Below are positions 1 through 8,288 of a stretch of 64,000 nucleotides of DNA, one piece after another. The DNA comes from Sphingomonas hankookensis (GTDB taxonomy: Bacteria > Pseudomonadota > Alphaproteobacteria > Sphingomonadales > Sphingomonadaceae), in contig NZ_LQQO01000003.1 in NCBI RefSeq assembly GCF_001619955.1, forward strand, positions 1-64,000, read 5' to 3'. Each line of letters begins with the position of its first letter. The stretch's first letter is position 1. A model generated the notes under the pieces. It did no database searches. It saw only the letters and a program-made list of their open reading frames with translations, and was not told where the DNA came from. Both the position numbers and the translations under genes were made by a program.

Positions 1-175
1 ACCGCTCCAGGAGTGCCGGCACGTCGCTGCCCTTCACCTGATGCCGCGAGATCCGCTCGCCGCGACCCGGCGACAGCGACGTCACCAGCCAGGTGGAGCG
101 GCTCAGCTCCAGCGACACGAAGATTGCGTTCAGCTGCGTGCTGACGGCGGCATGGCATGAGACGGACACGGGCAC
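1..175 (-). CDS. IS110-family transposase, N-terminal fragment cut by window edge
   Basis: The frame reads toward the window start and is incomplete at its 3' side. It opens with GTG at 175, five bases after a perfect AAGGAGGT Shine-Dalgarno sequence (181-188). The protein carries IFVSLELSRSTWLVTSLSPG near its N-terminus, which I recognise as the opening of IS110/IS1111-type transposases (RuvC-like DEDD catalytic domain, no classical terminal repeats). Only about 58 residues are visible, so the acidic catalytic residues beyond the first part cannot be checked. Its upstream sequence replaces the 3' part of the neighbouring IS5-family gene, so this element probably inserted into that gene. Confidence 0.75.
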   Translation of the reverse strand, partial: MPVSVSCHAAVSTQLNAIFVSLELSRSTWLVTSLSPGRGERISRHQVKGSDVPALLER

Positions 176-206
176 GGGCAACCTCCTTCACGACAAAGCG
201 GGAAGG

Positions 207-575
207 TCAGTCTGCCTCAACCGGCGCCAGCCCGCGCCCATGGGATCTTTTTACCCGCAGGCTCGATGCCGTGCGGTGCGCCTTCAGGTAGGTGGCGTCG
301 ATCATAACCGTCTTCGGCTCGGCGCCTGCCGCCGCCAGCCCTTCCATCATCCGCGTGAACACGCCTGCCTCACCCCAGCGCTTCCACCGGTTGTAGAGCG
401 TCTTGTGTGGCCCATAGGCGCTGGGCGCATCTCGCCAGCGCAGCCCATTGCGGTTGACGAAGACGATGCCGCTCAGAACCCGTCGGTCGTCCACCCGCGG
501 CCGGCCGTGGCTCTTGGGAAAGAACGGCCGCAGCCGCTCAATCTGCTCATCCGTCAGCCAAAACAGGTCACTCAT
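207..575 (-). pseudogene. IS5-family transposase, 3'-truncated
   Basis: The 122-residue frame begins MSDLFWLTDEQIERLRPFFP and contains DDRRVLSGIVFVNRNGLRWR, the N-terminal signature of IS5-family transposases (IS427-like). MIDATYLKAHRTASSLRVK carries the first catalytic Asp. Family members continue with a glycine-rich stretch and the rest of the DDE core. Here homology stops near base 245 and the last dozen residues are unrelated read-through, so the second Asp and Glu are absent. The truncation coincides with the start of the leftward IS110-type sequence. The gene cannot encode an active transposase alone. The start at 575 is preceded by GGAGACCGG. Confidence 0.8.
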
Positions 576-623
576 TCCGGTCTCCTCGCGGAGCCTGAAT
601 CAGATCGTGACGCTCACATCAAT

Positions 624-635
624 GGGTCCTGACCC
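624..635. repeat. Candidate outer end of the IS5-family element
   Basis: The palindrome GGGTCCTGACCC sits between the IS5-type start codon and the tnpA stop codon and is followed by CTAA. Several IS5-family groups insert at YTAR-like targets and end in short GC-rich repeats, so this may be one terminus. The opposite terminus lies outside the window or is lost, so this is inference only. Confidence 0.35.
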
Positions 636-3613
636 TAAGCGGCTCGGGACAGCGGCGGGCTGAGCATCGAGCGTAACGGCCGGAGCTGCCCCGGTTTGGT
701 GGCGGGCTCGGTCCAGAGATAGTCGCCGGTGAGGTTGATGTGCTGCCAGCCGAGCGGCGAGAGGTGGGCCAGCATGTCGATCGGCACGGGGCGACCCTGG
801 CGTTTGAGGTGCCGCATGGCGGCTTCAAGGTAGGTCGTGTTCCACAGCACGATCGCGCCTGCGACGAGGTTGAGGGCGCTCGCGCGATGGCTCTGCGCCT
901 GAAGGCCGTGGTCGCGCAACCGACCTGCGCGATGGAAGAAGATCGCCCGCTTGAGCGCGTTCTCCGCCTCGCCCTTGTTCAGCTCGCGGGTAGCGCGACG
1001 CCGCTCGTCGGGGTGCTCGATCCAGTCGAGCGTGAACAGCGTGCGCTCCATGCGCCCGATCTCCCGCAGCGCGAGCGCCAAGCCGTTCGCGCGCGGGTAG
1101 GAGCCGAGCCGCTCCAGCATGGCAGACGCGCTGGTGGCGCCCGTGCGGACCGAGGTCATGAGACGGAGCACGTCCGTCCAGTGGGCCGTGATCAGCTCTT
1201 CGTCGATCGCCTCGCCGACGAGCGGCGCGATGTCCGGTCCGGGGTCGAGGCCCTTAAACAAGTGGAGCCGTCTGGCAGACAGGTTCGGGATCCTCGGCGC
1301 GAACAGGAAGCCCATCCCGTGACACATCGCGAAGACGTGGTCCGACACCCCGCCGCCGTCCGTGTGGTGCCGCTCGATGCTGAGGTCGGCCCCGTGGTGG
1401 AGCAGGCCGTCGAGCACATGGGCGGCCTCGCCGGCACCGGCCGAGATCACCTTGGAGTGGAAAGGCGCGTAGCGGTCGGACACGTGCGTGTAGAACGAGG
1501 CGGCCGGCTCCGAGCCCTTGTGCGGGTTGACGGCCCCGGTCGCCTGGGCGCGACGGTTGAGCGGGAAGTGCTGCCCGTCCGAGCTCGACGACGCGCCCGA
1601 CCCGAACAGGGCCGCGAGCGGCATCCGGTGCTGCGCGTTCACCAGCCGGGCGAGCGCCGTGCCGTAGGTCTCCTCGCGCAGGTGCCAGGACGACAACCAG
1701 CCGAGCTGGCGCTGGCTGACCAGGTCGCACGCTTCCGCCATGCGCGCGTGGCCGAGGTTGGTCGCGTCGGCCAGCACCGCGGTGAGCACCGCGCGCGGGT
1801 CGTCGTGAGTGCGACGCGTGGTCAGGTGCGTGAAGCAGCCGGTGAACCCCGTCCAGCGGTCGACGTCGGCGAGGAGGTCGGTCACGCGGATCGGCGGCAG
1901 GTGCGCGTACAAAGGCGCGAGCGCGCCTTCCGCTTCGTCGGGCGTGCTCGCCTTCAGCGGCGAAATGCGCAGCCGCCCTGCCCGTAGCGACACGTCCTCG
2001 AGCGCGTCGGCACCGACCTTAGTCGCCACCTCGCCCAGACGGCGGGCGAGGACCTCGCGCTTCCCGGCCAGCCACTCGGCCGCGGATCCCGGCAACGGCA
2101 CCGGCAGTGGTCCCGCCTCCCGCATCGCGGCGAACACGGGCGCGGGGATGAGCTGCTGCGCGACCGCGCGATAGCGGCGGCTTCCTTCCACCCACATGTC
2201 GCCCGCGCGCAGCCGGTCGCGCAGCTCGGCCAGCACGCAGAACTCGTAGGTGCGCCGGTCCATGCCATCCCGACCGATGCGACGTCGCCAGGTCTGGCGA
2301 ATGAAGCCGACGGGCGCATCGGCCGGGAGCTTGCGCAGGCGACCGGTTCCGAGCAGTCGCACAATCTCAACACCGCGCGCGAGCGCCAAGCAGGCCGGCA
2401 CCGCCCCGAACGTGAAGGCTTGCACGAACGCGGGGCCGATCTGGCGCAGGATGGGGAAGTTGGACCGGGCGAGCTCGACAGGGTCGAGCGGGTCGGGCCG
2501 GACCAGGCGCTTCGCCTCCTCCACCTCAGAGCCGAGCTCGTCCCAACCAATGACGCGCTCGACCGCGGCGAGCGGGTCGTCGCCGTTGCTCCGCGCGGCA
2601 AGGAGCGCGTCGCTCAACCGCGCGAGCAGCCTGATCTTGGCCGTGATGTTGCGCCGGTCGCGCTTCAGCGCGGCTTCCTCGCGCCGTTCGACGCGGCGGA
2701 ACATTTGGCCGAACAGCCGCTCGAACATGAGAACCGCGTCGTCGGTCAGCGTGACCTGCGTCTCCAGCGCGGTCGCGACCAGCACCGCACGACGTCGAGA
2801 GGGGTTTAAGGTGGCGAGGTGCTGGGCGGTGAGCCGCGCGCCCTCGCCCGTGAGCCGCCGCAGGCGCTCGGGATGCACGGCGTCGGTCAGTGCTGGGTTG
2901 AGCCGGAGCACGCGTAAGGCGGCGAGCCGATCGAGGATAGCCGAGAACGCGCGCCGGCCCGGTCGCCCAGGCGGCTGTCGCACCCAGGCGAGTACGCTTG
3001 TCCTCGCCGTTGCGTGGGGCACGAGCAGTCCTTCCAGCCCGTCGCGCTGCTCTGCGGTGAGTTTTCGGGTAAGCAGCTCGGCGACGTGGCGTTCGGCGTC
3101 GAGCAGCGCCCGGGCCACCATGCGCTCGACCAGCGTGATCCCGGGCACGATGATCTGTCGCCTGCGGAACTCGTCCAGGAGCATGCGCGCGAGCTCGGCG
3201 CCGCCCGTCGTGGCGAGTGCGGCCGGCAGCAGCCATGCTTGCAGCTCCGCCCTTGCCGGACGGCTGAGCTGCCGGAACCCGAACACGTCGCGCAGCGTGT
3301 CGAGGTGCTCGTAGCGGGTCGGCCCGCGCGACGCATAGCCGGCGAGCGCCTCCGGATCGACGTCGAGCTGGTCGGCGACGAACGCGAGCGGCGCGTTTGG
3401 GATCAGCTCCCCCGGCCGGAGCAGCCGGCCGGGATAACGGAGCGCGCAGAGCTGGACGGCGAAGCCGAGCCGGTTGTGCGGACGCCGCCTGCTGACGATG
3501 ACGCGCAGATCGTCGGCGCTCAGCGTCCAGTGCCGGACCAGGTCGAGTTCAGTGTCGGGGAGAGCGAGTAGCGCGTCGCGCTGCCCCTCGGTGAGAACAG
3601 CGCGATGCGGCAC
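635..3613 (-). CDS. tnpA: Tn3-family transposase TnpA
   Basis: This is a full-length (992-residue) DDE transposase of a replicative Tn3-family transposon. The N-terminal DUF4158-type DNA-binding region starts at PHRAVLTEGQRDALLALP. The catalytic core shows the three acidic residues in VLADATNLGHARMAEA, HHTDGGGVSDHVFAMCHG and NKGEAENALKRAIFF, followed by the C-terminal NLTGDYLW segment. I take the GTG at 3613 as start: it lies just after the tnpR stop (3618) and gives the usual family length, whereas the longer frame from 3718 would overlap tnpR and adds unrelated residues. The gene looks intact, so the transposon may still be mobilised in trans by its own enzyme, although resolution is broken because tnpR is disrupted. 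Confidence 0.92.
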   Translation of the reverse strand: MPHRAVLTEGQRDALLALPDTELDLVRHWTLSADDLRVIVSRRRPHNRLGFAVQLCALRYPGRLLRPGELIPNAPLAFVADQLDVDPEALAGYASRGPTRYEHLDTLRDVFGFRQLSRPARAELQAWLLPAALATTGGAELARMLLDEFRRRQIIVPGITLVERMVARALLDAERHVAELLTRKLTAEQRDGLEGLLVPHATARTSVLAWVRQPPGRPGRRAFSAILDRLAALRVLRLNPALTDAVHPERLRRLTGEGARLTAQHLATLNPSRRRAVLVATALETQVTLTDDAVLMFERLFGQMFRRVERREEAALKRDRRNITAKIRLLARLSDALLAARSNGDDPLAAVERVIGWDELGSEVEEAKRLVRPDPLDPVELARSNFPILRQIGPAFVQAFTFGAVPACLALARGVEIVRLLGTGRLRKLPADAPVGFIRQTWRRRIGRDGMDRRTYEFCVLAELRDRLRAGDMWVEGSRRYRAVAQQLIPAPVFAAMREAGPLPVPLPGSAAEWLAGKREVLARRLGEVATKVGADALEDVSLRAGRLRISPLKASTPDEAEGALAPLYAHLPPIRVTDLLADVDRWTGFTGCFTHLTTRRTHDDPRAVLTAVLADATNLGHARMAEACDLVSQRQLGWLSSWHLREETYGTALARLVNAQHRMPLAALFGSGASSSSDGQHFPLNRRAQATGAVNPHKGSEPAASFYTHVSDRYAPFHSKVISAGAGEAAHVLDGLLHHGADLSIERHHTDGGGVSDHVFAMCHGMGFLFAPRIPNLSARRLHLFKGLDPGPDIAPLVGEAIDEELITAHWTDVLRLMTSVRTGATSASAMLERLGSYPRANGLALALREIGRMERTLFTLDWIEHPDERRRATRELNKGEAENALKRAIFFHRAGRLRDHGLQAQSHRASALNLVAGAIVLWNTTYLEAAMRHLKRQGRPVPIDMLAHLSPLGWQHINLTGDYLWTEPATKPGQLRPLRSMLSPPLSRAA

Positions 3614-3617
3614 TGGA

Positions 3618-3875
3618 TCAGGCCTTGGCTGAGGCGGTCCAGCCCACCCGTTCCAGTGTGTCGAGCAGGGTCGACCGAGCCACCTTGAAGGAGCGGCAGA
3701 CCGATGCTTTGCTGGCACCGCTATCGAGCGCGGCCCTGATCTGCTCGATCTGCTCGGGATCGATCGTGGGCGGCCGCCCGCCTTGCCGCCCGCGACGCTT
3801 CGCGGCTGCTAGCCCGGCGATGACGCGCTCGCGGGTTAGAGCACGCTCATACTGCGCGAGCGCGCCGAAGATGGA
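3618..3875 (-). pseudogene. tnpR: Tn3 resolvase TnpR, C-terminal part (split by IS3 insertion)
   Basis: Residues from SIFGALAQYERALTRER onward form the E-helix and C-terminal helix-turn-helix of a serine recombinase (VCRSFKVARSTLLDTLERVG). The frame is open to an ATG inside the IS end (3905), but those first ten residues come from the insertion sequence. Joining this piece directly to the 5180-5506 piece after removing one copy of the 4-bp target duplication restores one uninterrupted frame of 194 residues, a normal resolvase length. The catalytic serine domain is on the other piece, so this fragment is not functional by itself. Confidence 0.9.
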
Positions 3876-3911
3876 GAACTGATCTTCCCCCGGTTCAGCG
3901 GACACGCTGGA

Positions 3912-4775
3912 TTAGCCGGTTACCCGCTGCTCGGCTTGTTCGGGGGTTAGATACCCGAGGGCCGAGTGCATGCGGTGTCGATTATAGTATCCCTCGATAT
4001 ATCCGAACAGCGCCTGTCGCGCTTCGATCCGGGTCGCCCACCGGCATTGATGGACCAGTTCGACTTTGAGGGTGTGGAAGAAGCTCTCCATCGGGGCATT
4101 GTCATAGCAATTGCCGGTGCGGCTCATCGAGGGCACTGCGCCAATCGTCGCCAGATAGTCGACATAGGCTCCGGCCGCGTATTGCGATCCGCGATCCGAG
4201 TGACAGATGAGACCGCCCGTTGGTCGCTGCCGCTGGGTCGCCATCATCAGCGCGGCGAGCGGCAATTCGGTTCGCATATGGTCGCGCATGGCCCACCCGA
4301 CGATCTTGCGGGTCGCCAGATCGAGCACCGCGGCCAGATACAACCAGCCTTCGCCGGTCGCGATGTACGTGATATCGGCAAGCCAGATCGTATTCGGCGC
4401 GGTCGCTACAAAGTTCTGCGCCAACAGGTTCGGCGCGATCGGCAGATAGTGGCGGCTGTCCGTCGTGCACGGCCGGAACCGGCGACCGGCCAGCGCACGG
4501 ATGCGGTGTCGGCGCATCAGCCGCTCGACGCGGCCACGGCTGCATCGATGACCTTCCGCCCGCAGGGCGGCATGCATCCTGGGTGATCCGTATCGCCCCT
4601 GATGCCGTGCCTGGAGCCGACGCACGTCGCCGAGCAGCGCCAGGTTCGCCGTCGTCCGCGTGCTCGGCGCCCGACCGCGCCAGTCGTAATAGCCGCTGCG
4701 CGACACGCCGAGCATGCGGCACATGACGTTCACCGGCCAGGTGGACGCATGCTGCTCGATGAAAGCGAACTTCAC
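3912..4775 (-). CDS. IS3-family transposase OrfB (DDE integrase domain)
   Basis: 287-residue integrase-type subunit with an HTH_21-like N-terminal region (YGSPRMHAALRAEG) and rve catalytic core. The DDE residues are visible in WLADITYIATGEGWLYLA, HSDRGSQYA and CYDNAPMESFFHTLK. The frame starts with GTG at 4775, overlapping the orfA stop as GTGA, but in this family OrfB is mainly made as an OrfAB fusion by -1 frameshifting. The upstream frame is open back to the A7 run, which fits. No disrupted codon is seen, so the transposase is probably active. Confidence 0.93.
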   Translation of the reverse strand: MKFAFIEQHASTWPVNVMCRMLGVSRSGYYDWRGRAPSTRTTANLALLGDVRRLQARHQGRYGSPRMHAALRAEGHRCSRGRVERLMRRHRIRALAGRRFRPCTTDSRHYLPIAPNLLAQNFVATAPNTIWLADITYIATGEGWLYLAAVLDLATRKIVGWAMRDHMRTELPLAALMMATQRQRPTGGLICHSDRGSQYAAGAYVDYLATIGAVPSMSRTGNCYDNAPMESFFHTLKVELVHQCRWATRIEARQALFGYIEGYYNRHRMHSALGYLTPEQAEQRVTG

Positions 4776-5119
4776 CGCGGCATCTCCGCAAAGCCTGTCT
4801 CGAGCGAAGCCGAGAGGATGCCGACGGCTTTTTTTAGGATGTCGCGCTCCATCCGCGTCCGGTCCAACTCACGGCGTAACCGCGCGATCTCCGACGCCTG
4901 ATCCGCTGGCGATGCCATCGTCGATACTGGCGGTTTTCCCGCCGGGCTTGCCGGCGGGGGGCCGATCTCCTGCTGCTTGCGCTGCCAGCGACGCAGCATC
5001 GTCGGCATGATCCCCAACTCGGCTGCCACCTCGGTCTGCAGCCGGCCGCTCGTCTCCCAAAGCGCCACCGCCTCGCGCTTGAACTCATCCGTGAACCGAC
5101 GCTTCGTCGTACTCGCCAT
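4772..5119 (-). CDS. IS3-family transposase OrfA
   Basis: 115-residue helix-turn-helix protein (RRFTDEFKREAVALWETSG, then AAELGIMPTMLRRW) with a leucine-zipper-like stretch (EIARLRRELDRTRMERDILK) that multimerises OrfA and OrfAB. I choose the ATG at 5119 because an AGGAGG lies six bases upstream; a longer frame to 5164 lacks support. The stop codon overlaps the orfB GTG start by four bases. The slippery A7 run falls within codons for ILKKAV near the C-terminus. Confidence 0.9.
   Translation of the reverse strand: MASTTKRRFTDEFKREAVALWETSGRLQTEVAAELGIMPTMLRRWQRKQQEIGPPPASPAGKPPVSTMASPADQASEIARLRRELDRTRMERDILKKAVGILSASLETGFAEMPR
4829..4835 (-). promoter_or_regulatory. Programmed -1 frameshift site of the IS3 element
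   Basis: Read on the minus strand, orfA contains CTAAAAAAAGCC. A run of seven A followed by G is the standard IS3-family slippery heptamer. A -1 shift here enters the orfB frame, which is open from this point through the orfB GTG, giving an OrfAB fusion of KKSRRHPLGFAR and onward. Frame relation checked by coordinates. Confidence 0.8.
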
Positions 5120-5179
5120 CATACACCTCCTGGCTCCGCAGAGCCTATCATCGGTGTCCGTCAAACCGAGGGATGATCA

Positions 5180-5506
5180 GAACAGCAGCTCGCCGTGCGG
5201 AGTGGTCGTGTCCATCTGCTCGGTCAGCGACCGGAACGCGACGCCGCGCGCCTTCAGGTCGGTGACGATGCCGAGCAGGTGCGGCAAAGACCGGCCGAGC
5301 CGGTCCAGCTTCCACACCACCAGCATGTCGCCGGCCTTCAGGTATTCAAGGCAGGCCTTCAGCCCCGGCCGGTCGTCGCGCGCGCCGGATGCCTTGTCAG
5401 TGTGAAGGTGCCGCTCGTCGACCCCGGCCGCGACGAGCGCGTCGCGCTGAAGACCGACCGACTGGCGGTCATCGGCCGAAGACACGCGCATGTAGCCAAC
5501 CAGCAT
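5180..5506 (-). pseudogene. tnpR: Tn3 resolvase TnpR, N-terminal catalytic part (split by IS3 insertion)
   Basis: 109 residues beginning MLVGYMRVSSADDRQSVGLQ, the serine-recombinase N-terminus with the catalytic Ser in YMRVSS, followed by KLDRLGRSLPHLL and SLTEQMDTTTPHGELLF. The frame then meets a TGA contributed by the IS3 end at 5177-5179. It lacks the dimerisation helix and HTH, which are at 3618-3875. The start ATG at 5506 sits beside a candidate resolution region (5550-5569). Cointegrates of this copy could be resolved only by a resolvase supplied elsewhere or by homologous recombination. Confidence 0.9.
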
Positions 5507-6008
5507 GTGCGGAAAACCTCGAATCCAGAGTTCCCGTGCAGCTTAGCATTGCGACAGGGTTTGTCGCGCAGAAAAGGCCGGTTCGCGATAGGCCGAGCCG
5601 AGGTGGTCGGCCAGGGTGTCGGCAAACATGTGATTGACGACAGAATGCAACTTAAGAGCTACTGGCAGCAGTCGACCAACTCAAGTCGTTCTCCGACGCT
5701 CGGGGAATGACCGCTCCTGCCAAAAATGGCCGTTCGGGTTTCGTTCAACCGCAGAGTCGCGGAGCGCCCGATCGGTGTCCTTCAATTTCTGAAGGCATGA
5801 TCTCGAAACCAGTTATTCATTCAGGAGGTGGAATTACGCGCTCGCGGCTGGAGCCAAGTCACTGAGCGATCGTCAGATCCCAAGACGAAGGGGTAAGAGG
5901 CCGTGAGACGACAGCGGCAGAGCGTCCCTCGTCCGCCCGTAAAGTTTAAAATCGGCCGTGAGATGTGAATGGCTCGCTACCAAACAGGGGGCATGTTCAG
6001 TCGGCGGG
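5507..6008. other. Gene-free region between Tn3 tnpR and the exporter operon
   Basis: No convincing gene is seen in these roughly 500 bases. Bases 5550-5569 hold an inverted repeat (GCGACA...TTTGTCGC) just upstream of tnpR, where a Tn3-type res subsite would lie. Bases 5709-5735 carry a 27-bp motif that recurs imperfectly at 11080-11106. The remaining sequence is less GC-rich than the surroundings. The transposon terminal repeat should be in here but I could not identify it. Confidence 0.5.
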
Positions 6009-7121
6009 CTATGGCGCTCCGCAAGGCCGCAGGCGATAGCGCGATACCGCGATCGCACCGTAAAAAATGGTTAGCAGCGCGAGATTGATCAACGCACCTC
6101 GCTGCTCGACCAGCGTTGCGCCCATCTGGTTGACGCCAACCATCAGTTTGATTCCCGGCGTCGTCGGCAGGAGGCGCGCCAACAGCGATAGCCAGTGCGG
6201 CGTCGCCTCGCTTGGCCAGGACAGACCGGACAGGAAGAAGATCGGGACCGAGGTGACGATCCACAACTGGATGGGGCGCTCACGCGTGCGGAAAAAGCTG
6301 GCGAGCGCCAACGCGCCGGCGACCGTCGCGGATATGAACAGCGTTGCGGACACGACCAGCGTCAGCGGATCGGCAGCCCCGCGCGGATAATCCTGAAACC
6401 AGAAGACGAAACCAGTGAAATAGGCGATGTCCGCGCACCCGATGACGAGAAAGGCCAGCGCGATGCCGAGCAGGGTGCGTGGCGCGAAGCTGAGCGTTCC
6501 CTGGCGCTCTCGCATCGTTGCGGCAAGCACGGTGAGCCCCATCAACAAGGTCTGCTGGATGATGAGAAAGGCGACACCGGGAAAGATCGTGCTGCCGTAG
6601 CCCTCGCGGGTGTTGAACAAGGGGCGCTGGATCATCGCCAGCGGGGCGGCGGCCGGCGCCCCGCTGGCCATCGCCTGGGCAACCGCAGCATCGCGTCCGA
6701 TCTCTCCCAATGCCGCACCAATGCCGGCAAGCGCGGTCGAACTGCGCAGCAGATAGGCGCCGTTGCCATAGAGCGCGACGGTCCCTTGACCGCCGGACAG
6801 GATGCGCTGTTCAAAGCCTTGCGGAATCACCACGATCGCGCTCACCCGCCGTTCTTCCAGCCAGCGTAGCGCGACGGCGGGGGACGGGAGCCGCGCGACC
6901 ACTTCCGCCTGTTGCAACGCGCCGAGCCGGGTCTCCAGCGATCGGCTGGTGGCGCTATGATCCAGATTGACCACCGCCACCGGCATCCGCACCGGCACCT
7001 CGCCGGAATAAGCGGTGGGGTAGAAGAAGGAATAAAGAAGGCACGACCCGATCAGCAGCATTAGCGCCGAGCTGTCGGCCAGGATTGCGCGGAAGGTGGC
7101 GAGGAAGGCGCGGCCGATCAT
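6009..7121 (-). CDS. ABC-2 type permease, second of a pair
   Basis: 370-residue inner-membrane protein of the ABC-2 permease family (YhhJ/YbhR-like). One N-terminal membrane helix (ALMLLIGSCLLYSFFYP) is followed by a large periplasmic domain (VPVRMPVAVVNLDHSATSRS onward) and about five C-terminal helices ending near LINLALLTIFYGAIAV. The ATG at 7121 overlaps the upstream permease stop (ATGA), so the two are translationally coupled. I use this start rather than the longer open frame, whose N-terminal 170 residues are Arg/Ala-rich out-of-frame read-through. It is the last gene of the operon, and the sequence just beyond its stop runs toward the transposon. Confidence 0.88.
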   Translation of the reverse strand: MIGRAFLATFRAILADSSALMLLIGSCLLYSFFYPTAYSGEVPVRMPVAVVNLDHSATSRSLETRLGALQQAEVVARLPSPAVALRWLEERRVSAIVVIPQGFEQRILSGGQGTVALYGNGAYLLRSSTALAGIGAALGEIGRDAAVAQAMASGAPAAAPLAMIQRPLFNTREGYGSTIFPGVAFLIIQQTLLMGLTVLAATMRERQGTLSFAPRTLLGIALAFLVIGCADIAYFTGFVFWFQDYPRGAADPLTLVVSATLFISATVAGALALASFFRTRERPIQLWIVTSVPIFFLSGLSWPSEATPHWLSLLARLLPTTPGIKLMVGVNQMGATLVEQRGALINLALLTIFYGAIAVSRYRLRPCGAP

Positions 7122-8284
7122 CGTCGCCCCCAGGCTTGCGGTCGGCGTGCAGCCGCCAGGTAAAGCGGCAGCCCGATGCCTGTCCCGACGATCAGGAAGG
7201 CGAGCATAGCGAGCAGCTGCCCGGCAGATTTCATCGCGGGCGCGCCCATAATCCATTGTTCCGACAGCAGCTTGGCGAATGCCGAATAGGGCAGGAGCGC
7301 ACTCCAGATCCGGGCGAAGCTGGAGGCGGATTCGATCGGGAAAATCGCGCCCGCAAAGGCGAAGGAGGCGCCCGCGTAAAGCCCGGCGATCGATAACGTC
7401 CTGCCCATCGACAAGGTGAGGCCGACGATCAGCAAGGTCACGCCGATATAGGCGAGGTACATGGCGACATAGCCGATGAGCAGCAGAATCACGCTGCCCG
7501 CGACCGGCCAGCCGCGCAGCCCGGCGAGATAGCCGGTGGCCAGCAATCCCCAGCCGGTGAAAATTGCCAGATATGGCGTCAACTTGCCCGCCACTGCGGC
7601 GATCGCCCTCCGCCGATCCTCTCCGCCGATCCATGCGCCGATCGTGCCGTCGCGCAACTCGCGGCCCAGTGCGCTCGCGACGGCAACCATGAAGATCAGG
7701 TGCAGCAGCGCGGGGTGGATCAGCGCCACGAGTTGCAGTTCGTAGCTGCTCTGCGGATTGAACAGGATGGTGCTCTGCGCGGCAACCGGCGGCCGGCGCA
7801 CCTGGCCAGGCCCGGCGAGAGCGGCGGCCTGCTCGGTGCCGAGCGTTGCGGCATAGGCCTGCACGACCGCGCCAATCTCGCGCAGGGCTGCCCCCGAAGC
7901 GGTCGAATAACTGGCGTTGTAAAAGGTGGTGATGCTGCCGGTCGTCCCGCGCAGCACCGCTCGCTCGGTATCCGCCGGGATCAGCACGACTGCATAGGCG
8001 CGGTTGGAGCGTACGATCCGTTCGGCCGCCTGCATATCTGGCACCTGCGCCACGACACGCAGCCCCGGCGCCGCATCGAGCCGGCGGGTCAGTTCACGCG
8101 CGACGGCGGTGCCGTCCAGATCGACCACCGCAATCGGCAGGTCGCGCATCACGCCCGCGGAAAACTGGATCGCCACCACCGCCATCAGCAGCAATGGCAC
8201 CCAGATCACCAGCGCACGGTCCCAGAAACTGGTGGCGAGGAAACGCATTTCCCGGCGAAGCGCGCTGCCGAAGGCGTTTCTCAC
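7118..8284 (-). CDS. ABC-2 type permease, first of a pair
   Basis: 388-residue ABC-2 permease with the same architecture as its downstream neighbour: N-terminal helix (ALVIWVPLLLMAVVAIQFSA), periplasmic domain starting LPIAVVDLDGTAVARELTRR, then five or six helices in the C-terminal half. The start is a GTG at 8284, five bases after the adaptor gene stop. In the known family such paired permeases work with an HlyD-type adaptor, an outer-membrane channel and normally a cytoplasmic ATPase to export lipophilic compounds. No ATPase gene is present here. Confidence 0.88.
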   Translation of the reverse strand: MRNAFGSALRREMRFLATSFWDRALVIWVPLLLMAVVAIQFSAGVMRDLPIAVVDLDGTAVARELTRRLDAAPGLRVVAQVPDMQAAERIVRSNRAYAVVLIPADTERAVLRGTTGSITTFYNASYSTASGAALREIGAVVQAYAATLGTEQAAALAGPGQVRRPPVAAQSTILFNPQSSYELQLVALIHPALLHLIFMVAVASALGRELRDGTIGAWIGGEDRRRAIAAVAGKLTPYLAIFTGWGLLATGYLAGLRGWPVAGSVILLLIGYVAMYLAYIGVTLLIVGLTLSMGRTLSIAGLYAGASFAFAGAIFPIESASSFARIWSALLPYSAFAKLLSEQWIMGAPAMKSAGQLLAMLAFLIVGTGIGLPLYLAAARRPQAWGRR

Positions 8285-8288
8285 CCTG

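Larger units (their letters stand above)
3880..5179 (-). mobile_element. Complete IS3-family insertion sequence (1,300 bp)
   Basis: The element has imperfect terminal inverted repeats of about 27 bp, both starting TGATC (at 3880 on the plus strand and at 5179 on the minus strand; conserved pattern TGATC-TCCC-CGGTT then GGACAC). It is flanked by a 4-bp direct duplication GAAC at 3876-3879 and 5180-5183. It carries orfA and orfB with an A7 slippery run, the classical IS3 layout. Removal of the element plus one duplication exactly repairs tnpR, so the insertion is recent or at least undegraded. Confidence 0.95.
635..5570 (-). mobile_element. Tn3-family transposon backbone (partial, interrupted)
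   Basis: tnpA and tnpR are co-directional, tnpR upstream, and a candidate resolution region follows the tnpR start. tnpR carries an IS3-family insertion. An IS5-type sequence abuts the tnpA stop, so the tnpA-side terminal repeat is either displaced beyond the window or lost. I could not identify the opposite 38-bp terminal repeat with confidence between 5570 and 6000, so the right boundary given here is only the end of the recognisable part. No passenger gene is visible. Confidence 0.7.
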
